Source of the DNA: Bacteroidota bacterium
GTDB taxonomy: Bacteria > Bacteroidota > Bacteroidia > Flavobacteriales > Flavobacteriaceae
DNA length: 5,703 nucleotides
Direction of reading: 5' to 3'
Assembly (NCBI GenBank): GCA_021793135.1
Contig: JAJYTI010000139.1
Coordinates: 1-5,703 of the forward strand
The notes beneath the pieces are model-generated. The model was not told the origin of the DNA, ran no database searches, and was given only the letters and a program-made list of their open reading frames with translations. The position numbers and the translations under genes were made by a program. Of the stretch, positions 1-5,703 are shown in pieces; position 1 is the first letter of the stretch, and each line of letters begins with the position of its first letter.

Positions 1-2111
1 AACTTTAATGCATCATGTTTACCAAATACATCTTTGTATTTTGCATCTAATCCTACATTAGCAAAGAAGTAAGGGGTATTTCGCAATCTAGCATTATTTT
101 TCCATGTGTCTTGTAAGTTTGTAATGCCAAACAATCTTAGATTTTGCCAACTAGCATTAGTACTTATTTTGTACTTATCCCAAAAGTTATAGGAAAGGTC
201 TATATCGAAACCAAAACCTTTTATGTTTTCTTGATTTTGATATTGTGCATTAGGCGCTTGAATAGGTACTAGTAAAATCATATCGGTAGTACGTCTATAA
301 AAACTATTGATTTCTGTATAGAATTTATTTTGGTAATTGAACTGATAGCCTAGATTTACATTGAAGCTTTTTTCTGGATTTAGCTCAAAATTAGGAACGA
401 TAAATAAATTGTTTCCAAATAATTCATCTCTTTCAGGTAATCTATAAGTAAACTCGGCCGAAGCGCGCACCATTGATGAATTGGAAATATAGTATTTTAA
501 CGCATCTGCGAATCCCCAATAATTTGCTGATTTGGAATGTTTGTCAAGTAAAGTTATGTCGGTAGAAAACCATGTGTTCTGTATTCCAGAAGCATTATAT
601 ACATAATATTTAACCATCGCCTGATTGTGAAGCTTACTATCTAACAAGTAATTGTCTAAAGAAGCTCCTAGTACATTTTTTCGATAAGTAGAAGTTAAGC
701 TAAGTACATCAATATTAGTATCTTCTAACTTAGGTCCGTAAGGATCTTTCCCAGAGCGATTGGCATTTGTAAAAACATAGTTTAGCGTGACCCTACTTAG
801 AGTGCTTATTCGGTAGGTAGCATTAGTGCGAGCTGTAATTTGTTTTTCGTGTACATCTGATTGCGATGGCAATCTTGATTCACCAATGGAGTTTTTAGGA
901 GTAAAATTACCATACCAATCATAAGAACCACGTAAAGTATCAATACGTTGCGTTCGTAAATCATTATAGGACGCAAATTGATCGATCGATAGTTTTCCGT
1001 TAAGAAGTTCTTTTTTATAACGTATAGTAGGAACCACACTGCTTTGTTTAGAATGCACATCACCATATGCATCAGTCATTAGTGCAGGATGTTGTTGTTC
1101 TTTAACTAGATTAAAAGTGGCGATGGATACTCGTAGCTCATCGGCCCAAGATTGATTTTGGATTCCTGCAAATAATTCGGTATAATAGTTTTTAAATTGA
1201 TTATGAAACATAGGTAATCGAACTATTTCTTCGTTTCTTGTTTCGGAATCGACAACCTCAACATTTGCTCGATAATCATTATCGGAGTAATTCATAAACA
1301 TTTCGGTTCCTAAAAACCAATTTTCATTTTTACTTTCTGTCGCGCCCATTAAACCCATTCGGTGGGTATTGAATGAACCTACTTCATAAAAAGCATTAAG
1401 ATGGGAGCCTCCTCTTTTTCGAGTAACCAAATTTACTGCGCCACCAAGTGCATCTGCACCTAACGAAACAGGAAGTACACCTTTGTAAACTTCTACGTGA
1501 TCGAGCGCCTCCATAGGTAAGGAGGAAATATTGTATCCATCCCCAAGAAAATCTAATGGAATTCCATCTTTAAAATATTTAACAGAGCGTCCTTGAAATC
1601 CATTAATTGATATTTCAGGTGTGCTACCTAAACCTCCATTTTGCCGTATGCGTATACCCGTATTTTGATTCATTAAATCAGTGAGAGACGAAGCTTGGGT
1701 TGCGGTAGCTTGTGTTTCTATAACTTGTGTTCGAATGGGTTGTTCACTAATACGTTGTTTTTCGGTTTTGCCAACAAGATTTATTTCATCTAACGTATTG
1801 TTACTGGGAGTTAATTGGATATTAAGCACCAAATTTTCAGATGCATGTTTAACTATTGTGTCCGTGAATGTTTTATAACCGAACTCCGATATTATAAGTA
1901 TATGCGAACCTGCAGAAATATTCTGAAACTCAAAATAGCCCTTTTCATCGCTAGAAATATGTTGATTTCCTAAGCTAATTAATGCATAAGGAAGTACAGC
2001 TTGATCTTCATTATAAATAGTTCCGCTAATTATACCTTGTGTTTGGGCAAAGCTATAATTTATAAGACAGCAGAAAATTATTATTAATAGACGACAACGT
2101 CTTGCTAACAT
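1..2111 (-). CDS. TonB-dependent outer-membrane receptor, probable ferric-siderophore receptor (C-terminus beyond window)
   Basis: Reading leftward from the ATG at 2111-2109, the frame stays open to the window edge: 703 complete codons, no stop or frameshift. Residues 1-22 form a Sec signal peptide (basic LARRCR, hydrophobic core, cleavage after SFA). About 25-105 is a carboxypeptidase-regulatory-like beta-sandwich. A Bacteroidota-style TonB-box region, LDEINLVG, lies at 107-114. The plug spans about 118-230, with SINGFQGR (168-175), KDGIPLD (181-187), VEVYKG (206-211) and GADALGGAVN (218-227). The rest is beta-barrel, alternating aromatic/polar strands, including RLPERDELFG at 557-566, a barrel motif common in these receptors. 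Roughly the last 80-120 residues should lie outside the window. There is no STN signalling domain, so sigma/anti-sigma transduction is unlikely. The family moves ligands across the outer membrane using TonB-ExbB-ExbD energy. A siderophore ligand is inferred from the neighbouring esterase and binding protein; haem or another chelate is not excluded. Confidence 0.95.
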   Translation of the reverse strand, partial: MLARRCRLLIIIFCCLINYSFAQTQGIISGTIYNEDQAVLPYALISLGNQHISSDEKGYFEFQNISAGSHILIISEFGYKTFTDTIVKHASENLVLNIQLTPSNNTLDEINLVGKTEKQRISEQPIRTQVIETQATATQASSLTDLMNQNTGIRIRQNGGLGSTPEISINGFQGRSVKYFKDGIPLDFLGDGYNISSLPMEALDHVEVYKGVLPVSLGADALGGAVNLVTRKRGGSHLNAFYEVGSFNTHRMGLMGATESKNENWFLGTEMFMNYSDNDYRANVEVVDSETRNEEIVRLPMFHNQFKNYYTELFAGIQNQSWADELRVSIATFNLVKEQQHPALMTDAYGDVHSKQSSVVPTIRYKKELLNGKLSIDQFASYNDLRTQRIDTLRGSYDWYGNFTPKNSIGESRLPSQSDVHEKQITARTNATYRISTLSRVTLNYVFTNANRSGKDPYGPKLEDTNIDVLSLTSTYRKNVLGASLDNYLLDSKLHNQAMVKYYVYNASGIQNTWFSTDITLLDKHSKSANYWGFADALKYYISNSSMVRASAEFTYRLPERDELFGNNLFIVPNFELNPEKSFNVNLGYQFNYQNKFYTEINSFYRRTTDMILLVPIQAPNAQYQNQENIKGFGFDIDLSYNFWDKYKISTNASWQNLRLFGITNLQDTWKNNARLRNTPYFFANVGLDAKYKDVFGKHDALK

Positions 2112-2132
2112 AATATGATATTTAATAGACTG

Positions 2133-2163
2133 CTAAATTAGAACAATTCTATTTTATCAGCAA
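2133..2163 (-). promoter_or_regulatory. Candidate promoter of the TonB-dependent receptor
   Basis: On the minus strand, TTG (2163-2161) is followed after 20 bp by TAATTTAG (2140-2133), seven of eight matches to the Bacteroidota -7 consensus TAnnTTTG. The spacing fits the 17-23 bp reported for Flavobacterium. Transcription would start near 2127, leaving a short leader of about 15 nt before the ATG. A weaker alternative on the same strand is TTG (2219-2217), a 23-bp spacer and TACTTTTA (2193-2186), which would give a longer leader. AT-rich sequence makes chance matches easy, so this is a prediction only. Confidence 0.45.
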
Positions 2164-2165
2164 TA

Positions 2166-2188
2166 TTATTTAGAATTATTATAAATAA
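2166..2188. promoter_or_regulatory. 23-bp inverted repeat, candidate Fur-type operator between divergent promoters
   Basis: The sequence is an inverted repeat with 11-bp arms, TTATTTAGAAT and ATTATAAATAA, around the central T at 2177; only one pair (2173/2181) fails to match. Aligned at the centre with the Fur 7-1-7 pattern TGATAAT-n-ATTATCA, the site agrees at 5 of 7 left and 6 of 7 right positions. It overlaps the weak -33 region and spacer of the rightward promoter and ends 3 bp from the -33 of the leftward one, where a repressor could control both transcripts. The surroundings are very AT-rich, so a chance dyad is possible. Fur control is an inference supported by the iron-related genes on both sides. 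Confidence 0.5.
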
Positions 2189-2201
2189 AAGTATAACTTT
2201 G
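2171..2201 (+). promoter_or_regulatory. Candidate promoter of the esterase-propeller operon
   Basis: TAACTTTG at 2194-2201 matches the Bacteroidota -7 consensus TAnnTTTG at every defined position. Twenty bp upstream is TAG (2171-2173), one mismatch from the -33 TTG. The start would lie near 2208, giving a leader of about 68 nt before the ATG at 2276. The imperfect -33 suggests a weak or regulated promoter, and the 23-bp inverted repeat covers this -33 and most of the spacer. Confidence 0.55.
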
Positions 2202-2275
2202 CTTCACTTTAGTCTTCAAAAGAGCTTTTTATAGCTGTGATTTGACATAAGTTGTTTTTCTTATTAAGTATTAGA

Positions 2276-3415
2276 ATGAGTAAAAATTCATCTTATATTA
2301 CCTTAGAAATAACCAATACAATCGACGATTTTGTTGGAGATCCTTTGTTTGCAATAGGGAGTTTTAATAATTGGAATCCTAAAGGTGATAGAATTGGGAT
2401 AGTTCCTCCTAAAGGAGAAACTACAAGTGTATTATTAAAAAATATAAATACAAACAATTTAGAATTCAAGATTACTAGAGGTAACTGGAAAGCATTGAGC
2501 TGTGATAAAAATGGAAAGCTTTTAGAATCATATACTTTAAACTCGAAAGAAGACTCAAACATAAAGATAATTATAGAAGCTTGGCGGGATCAATTTCCAT
2601 CTTCAACAGCGAGTCCACAAGTGGAATTATTGCATAGTGCTTTTTATTTTCCAAAATTAGATTCACATAAAAAAATATGGATATATCTGCCAGAAGACTA
2701 TCAAAACACTACAAAAAGATATCCAGTAATCTATATGCATGACGGACAATTTCTATTTGATGAGGCAACTGCTCATGGTAAAAAAGGTCCGATAGAATGG
2801 CAAGTGGATAAAACAATAAATGCAAGTCCTAACAAAGCAATAGTTGTAGCAATAGAGAGTGCAATAAATCCAGAAGCGCGAAAAAAGGAATATTTAATAC
2901 ATAAATCAGAATGGGTTTCATCTCCACTTGGTTTACGTTACTTGCATGATATAGTATATTCTCTAAAACCATATATCGACAAAACCTTTTTAACTCAATC
3001 ATCTTCAATATATACAGCTATTGTAGGGAGTTCCTTAGGTGGTTTATTGTCTTTATATGCAGGTTTACATTTCCCTGAAGTATTTGGAAATGTAGGGGTT
3101 TTATCTCCATCTATTTGGATGGATGATAAAGAGAAACTTAAGCATACAATTAAAGCTTATTTCCCTAATAAAGATAAGAAAGAACTAAAGCAGAATTATT
3201 TTTTTTATGGTGGAAATTTGGAACAACGTTCCAATGCAGAAATTCCGGTAAATATGATTGAAAATATCAGAGAAATATCAGACTTGCTTAAAAAGCAAAA
3301 TAATATTTCTATTGAAATACAATTAAATCCAAATGGGAAACATGGAGCAAGATACTGGCAAAAAATATTTCCAGAATTTTACTCTTGGTGGCACAGTATT
3401 ATTTCCCTTGACTAA
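2276..3415 (+). CDS. Alpha/beta-hydrolase esterase, probable ferric-siderophore (enterochelin/bacillibactin-type) esterase with N-terminal CBM-like domain
   Basis: The product has 379 residues from the ATG at 2276. A TTG 24 bp upstream (2252) is in frame, but the ATG is preferred; a stop at 2243-2245 rules out any longer start. Neither start gives a signal peptide or lipobox, so a cytoplasmic enzyme is expected. Residues 1-105 resemble a CBM20/CBM48-like immunoglobulin fold: GSFNNWNP at 29-36 and EFKITRGNW at 63-71. Residues 115-375 form an esterase domain (PF00756 type) with PVIYMHDGQ (150-158), the nucleophile elbow GSSLGG (251-256; catalytic Ser253), LSPSIW (276-281), probable acid Glu316 in YGGNLE and probable catalytic His356 in GKHGARYW. 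Fes, IroE and BesA of this superfamily hydrolyse catecholate trilactone siderophores to release iron; that substrate is inferred here from the adjoining iron-uptake genes. Related hydrolases act on acetyl or other esters, so specificity is unproven. It probably forms an operon with the propeller gene 32 bp downstream. Confidence 0.85.
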   Translation: MSKNSSYITLEITNTIDDFVGDPLFAIGSFNNWNPKGDRIGIVPPKGETTSVLLKNINTNNLEFKITRGNWKALSCDKNGKLLESYTLNSKEDSNIKIIIEAWRDQFPSSTASPQVELLHSAFYFPKLDSHKKIWIYLPEDYQNTTKRYPVIYMHDGQFLFDEATAHGKKGPIEWQVDKTINASPNKAIVVAIESAINPEARKKEYLIHKSEWVSSPLGLRYLHDIVYSLKPYIDKTFLTQSSSIYTAIVGSSLGGLLSLYAGLHFPEVFGNVGVLSPSIWMDDKEKLKHTIKAYFPNKDKKELKQNYFFYGGNLEQRSNAEIPVNMIENIREISDLLKKQNNISIEIQLNPNGKHGARYWQKIFPEFYSWWHSIISLD

Positions 3416-3447
3416 ATATTATTAAACAACCCTAATACTTAATTATA

Positions 3448-4497
3448 ATGAACAAATCAAACACACTATCACAACAAGCAAGCCGATATATAAGGCTAGT
3501 AACTCTAGCTGCAATTACTACAGTATCTAGTAATTATGCAATTGCACAAAAAGTAGAACATTCTGCTCCCGCTGGTAATGGCATTTATGAGGCGGTAATC
3601 AGTAATGTAGATGGACATATTTATGTAACTGGTGCAGGAAATCGTACAAATCCTGGAGGAGCGTTATATAAAATAAATCCTTCTAATTTATCCATTGTAG
3701 ATAGCATTTCGCTTAAAGAAAATCCACCTTTTGGTATTGGAATTAATCAAAAAACTCAATTAGCCTATACTTCCAATACACGTACAAGTTCGGTTAGTGT
3801 AATCGATTTAAAAACTGGCAAACTTGTTACTACTATTACAAATGGTGAAGAAAAATCTCATACAAGAGAAGTGTTAGTAGATGAAGATAATAATATGATT
3901 TATATTACCGATGTAGGAAAACCAGGAAATATTTGGGTGATAGATGGGAATACAAATACATATTCTCACAGCATTCCTAATACTGGCCAAACTACTACTG
4001 GACTTACTTTTGCAGGCTCTAAAGATATTATTTATGTTACCAATATGGGTGACAATACTATTGGAGTAATCGATGTAAATAAACGTGAGTTAATTAAGAG
4101 TTTCCCTTCTGGTGGAGAATCACCAGTTAATATTACGAGTGATGGAGAGCACCTTTTTGTAACCAATCAAAAATCGGGAACATTAACTATTTTAGATAAA
4201 GAAGGAAAACTATTAAAAAGTATTGAGACTGGAGATGGTGCTATTGGGATTGCATACGATCCTGTAGAAAATAGATTGTACTCTGCAAATAGACAGACTG
4301 GAACTACTACTGTATTGGATGCAAAAACGTATGAGATTTTAGCTGATTTACCTACAGGTTCACATCCTAATCATGTTAAAGTAAATCCAGAGACTGGAGA
4401 GGCTTACGTTTTAAATAAAGCTAAAGGTGGACGCCCAGTAGAAGGCGAACCTGTGAAAGTAGATACAAATGGAGATACTATTACCAAAATAAATTAA
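3448..4497 (+). CDS. YncE-like secreted seven-bladed beta-propeller protein
   Basis: The 349-residue product starts at the ATG at 3448. Residues 1-33 look like a Sec signal peptide with cleavage after AIA, before Gln34; no lipobox Cys follows, so the mature protein should be soluble in the periplasm or outside the cell. The rest holds seven repeats, each with a strand like IYVTN (near 58, 105, 151, 195, 236, 277 and 319) followed by a VID-type strand and a TG turn, as in YVTN/NHL propellers. Length and landmarks (PFGIGIN 94-100, IWVIDG 162-167, NTGQTTTGL 178-186, HPNHV 306-310) fit E. coli YncE (about 353 residues) as I recall its sequence. YncE is iron-repressed and encoded next to the receptor gene yncD; its function is unsettled. 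It follows the esterase by 32 bp with no promoter-like motif between, so co-transcription is likely. A siderophore- or receptor-binding role is inferred from context. No catalytic motif was seen. Confidence 0.87.
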   Translation: MNKSNTLSQQASRYIRLVTLAAITTVSSNYAIAQKVEHSAPAGNGIYEAVISNVDGHIYVTGAGNRTNPGGALYKINPSNLSIVDSISLKENPPFGIGINQKTQLAYTSNTRTSSVSVIDLKTGKLVTTITNGEEKSHTREVLVDEDNNMIYITDVGKPGNIWVIDGNTNTYSHSIPNTGQTTTGLTFAGSKDIIYVTNMGDNTIGVIDVNKRELIKSFPSGGESPVNITSDGEHLFVTNQKSGTLTILDKEGKLLKSIETGDGAIGIAYDPVENRLYSANRQTGTTTVLDAKTYEILADLPTGSHPNHVKVNPETGEAYVLNKAKGGRPVEGEPVKVDTNGDTITKIN

Positions 4498-4519
4498 AAA
4501 AGTTTCCTTATTTAAAAAG

Positions 4520-4555
4520 AAGAGTCCGATATAATACTATTATTGGACTCTTTTT
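4520..4555 (+). terminator. Intrinsic terminator after the esterase-propeller operon
   Basis: The segment 4520-4531 pairs with 4541-4552: a 12-bp stem (core AAGAGTCC/GGACTCTT, one G-U pair) around a 9-nt loop, followed by a T-run to 4555. It begins 22 bp after the propeller stop codon. It separates the two-gene operon from the binding-protein gene, which therefore should need its own promoter. Confidence 0.85.
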
Positions 4556-4612
4556 AATTTCAGATATGGAAGTATTATCTATACTTTAAGATATAAAATT
4601 TAAGAATAAGGA

Positions 4613-4641
4613 TTTTTCAAATATTTTTAAAAGTACCTTTG
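4613..4641 (+). promoter_or_regulatory. Candidate promoter of the siderophore-binding lipoprotein gene
   Basis: TACCTTTG at 4634-4641 matches the TAnnTTTG -7 consensus at all defined positions. No good -33 TTG exists at the right distance; the nearest is TTT at 4613-4615, 18 bp upstream. Transcription would begin near 4648, leaving about 47 nt of leader. Its place after a strong terminator and before a gene supports it. No convincing Fur-box-like dyad was found here, unlike in the divergent region at 2112-2275. Confidence 0.5.
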
Positions 4642-4694
4642 ATAGGATTAGACCATAAAATATCAAGATACTCTAACTACTTAACCTTTTAACA

Positions 4695-5639
4695 ATGAGA
4701 AAATTATTTCGTTTTACATCCCTCTTATTTCTTTTTTTAGGGATAGTACTCTATAGTTGTAATAATGTACAAAAAGAAAAAAAGTCTCTTGGAGAAACTG
4801 TAGAAATAACTCATAAGCTTGGGAAAACTAAAGTAACGAAAAATCCTACTCGTATTGTGACTTTAGATATTGGTGCTTTAGAAACACTGCAAGAACTTGA
4901 TGTAAAACCAGTAGCTGTACCTAAAAAACACCTGCCAAAATATTTAGAATATATACAAAATGATAATAGTATAGGCGATGCGGGACTAGTAATAGAGCCT
5001 AACTTAGAGGCGATTAATGAATACGATCCAGATTTAATTTTGATTTCTACACGACAGGAACGTTATTACGATGAATTAAGTAAAATTGCTCCAACAGTTT
5101 ATATCGGTACTAATACCGATGATTATTTAAATTCATTCAAAGAAAATACATTATTAATAGGGCGTTTAGTAGGTAAAGAACATCAAGTGGAGGAGAAGCT
5201 CGATCAATTGTTTAGTAAAATAAATCAAGCACAAGAGAAATTTAAGAAAGATTCAAATAAGGCTTTATTCTTGATTTATAATAATGGTAATTATAACGCG
5301 TTTGGGAAAGCTTCCCGATTTGGCTTTATTCATGATGTATTACTACTTAACCCTGTATTAGAAACTACAAATACATCGGTGCATGGTCGCATTGTTTCAA
5401 ACGAATTGATTGCGGAGTCTAATCCAGATTATTTATTTATTGTAGATAGGAATGCTGCTGTATATGGTAGAGATGCTAATAAAAGTGAGGTGGTCAATAA
5501 GTTGATTCAACAAACGAATGCATATAAAAATGATAAAATATTTTATTTAGACCCTCATGTATGGTTTATCTCTGGAGGTGGACTAATTTCAGTAGAAATG
5601 ATGGTAGATGATATTGTATCTCTTTTAGATGAAGAATAA
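4695..5639 (+). CDS. Siderophore ABC transporter substrate-binding lipoprotein, CeuE/FatB/YclQ type
   Basis: The 314-residue product has a lipoprotein signal: MRKLFRF, a hydrophobic core and lipobox LYSC with lipidated Cys22, placing it in the periplasm on a membrane anchor. About 34-312 is a class III (BtuF/FhuD-fold) binding domain of two lobes joined by a long helix (about 145-185). Family signatures include NPTRIVTLD (50-58), IEPNLEAI (100-107), ISTRQERYYDEL (117-128), FGKASRFGFIHD (203-214) and VDRNAAVYG (250-258). By memory-based alignment to Campylobacter CeuE, the ligand-pocket arginines correspond to Arg120, Arg208 and Arg252 and the iron-ligand histidine to His230 (VHGR); the second ligand, Tyr288 in CeuE, appears as Phe291 (WFISGG). 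A ferric catecholate, perhaps a linear tetradentate form, is the likely cargo. No permease or ATPase gene follows before the terminator, so its ABC partners must be encoded elsewhere. The ATG at 4695 is the natural start because the signal sequence begins there. Confidence 0.93.
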   Translation: MRKLFRFTSLLFLFLGIVLYSCNNVQKEKKSLGETVEITHKLGKTKVTKNPTRIVTLDIGALETLQELDVKPVAVPKKHLPKYLEYIQNDNSIGDAGLVIEPNLEAINEYDPDLILISTRQERYYDELSKIAPTVYIGTNTDDYLNSFKENTLLIGRLVGKEHQVEEKLDQLFSKINQAQEKFKKDSNKALFLIYNNGNYNAFGKASRFGFIHDVLLLNPVLETTNTSVHGRIVSNELIAESNPDYLFIVDRNAAVYGRDANKSEVVNKLIQQTNAYKNDKIFYLDPHVWFISGGGLISVEMMVDDIVSLLDEE

Positions 5640-5656
5640 ATTGTATTAATAAAAGG

Positions 5657-5693
5657 AAAAAGCCGAAGTATATACTATATACTTCGGCTTTTT
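5657..5693. terminator. Long hairpin terminator after the binding-protein gene, possibly bidirectional
   Basis: The segment 5657-5673 is perfectly complementary to 5677-5693: 17 bp with a 3-nt loop as written (in practice the AT-rich apex may open). The core is AAGCCGAAG/CTTCGGCTT. It has a T-run on the right and an A-run on the left, so it could work on both strands and may also end a convergent gene lying right of the window. It starts 18 bp after the binding-protein stop codon, showing that transcription very probably ends there. Confidence 0.92.
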
Positions 5694-5703
5694 TAATATT
5701 TAA

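Noticed and set aside
806..1072. Open frame of 88 codons on the minus strand
   Set aside because: It lies inside the receptor gene in a shifted frame; the receptor reading frame is continuous with recognisable domains, so this is a shadow.
1681..1878. Open frame of 65 codons on the plus strand opposite the receptor gene
   Set aside because: Antisense to the start of the plug-coding region, with no recognisable domain; best explained as chance.
2252..2275. TTG-initiated N-terminal extension of the esterase by eight codons
   Set aside because: The added residues form no complete signal peptide, and an ATG follows 24 bp downstream right before the folded domain.
2202..2275. Possible riboswitch or structured leader before the esterase
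   Set aside because: The leader is about 70 nt with no conserved riboswitch motif or stable stem that I could find.
2293..2562. Open frame of 89 codons antisense to the esterase gene
   Set aside because: It overlaps the conserved N-terminal domain of the esterase and resembles no known protein; chance antisense frame.
4576..4593. Small hairpin TATCT...AGATA
   Set aside because: Only 5 bp, AT-rich, with an 8-nt loop; not distinguishable from chance in this composition.
4613..4632. AT-rich imperfect dyad around AAATATTT upstream of the binding-protein gene, considered as a Fur box
   Set aside because: Two central pairs fail and the arms are mostly A/T runs; it does not fit the Fur 7-1-7 pattern.

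Overview
The window looks like a low-G+C chromosome segment from a Bacteroidota bacterium, most likely Flavobacteriia. The reasons are: the AT-rich composition; A/T-rich sequence instead of Shine-Dalgarno motifs before the starts; promoter-like TAnnTTTG (-7) elements; and a TonB-dependent receptor that begins with a carboxypeptidase-regulatory-like domain, an arrangement typical of this phylum. The genus cannot be named from the sequence alone.

Layout. Positions 1-2111, minus strand: 5' part of a TonB-dependent outer-membrane receptor, cut by the left edge (703 codons visible). Positions 2112-2275: divergent control region with facing promoter-like elements and a 23-bp inverted repeat that resembles a Fur box. 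Positions 2276-3415, plus: alpha/beta-hydrolase esterase of the enterochelin/bacillibactin esterase type, with an N-terminal CBM-like domain and no signal peptide. Positions 3448-4497, plus: secreted seven-bladed beta-propeller of the YncE type, 32 bp behind the esterase and probably co-transcribed. Positions 4520-4555: intrinsic terminator. A separate promoter near 4634 precedes 4695-5639, plus: a lipoprotein periplasmic binding protein of the CeuE/FatB/YclQ catecholate-siderophore class. A long, nearly perfect hairpin terminator closes the window.

Working model (inference). The genes form a ferric-siderophore capture and iron-release locus. The receptor imports a ferric catecholate across the outer membrane. 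The binding lipoprotein carries it, or a hydrolysed form, through the periplasm to an inner-membrane ABC transporter that is not in this window. The cytoplasmic esterase cleaves the siderophore backbone to free iron. The propeller is a periplasmic partner of unknown role: E. coli YncE is an iron-regulated protein encoded beside a TonB-dependent receptor gene, and Bacteroides XusB is an enterobactin-binding propeller. No siderophore biosynthesis gene is visible, so use of siderophores made by others is plausible but not shown.

No tRNA, rRNA, CRISPR array, insertion sequence or phage gene was recognised. No stretch longer than 200 bp lacks a gene.
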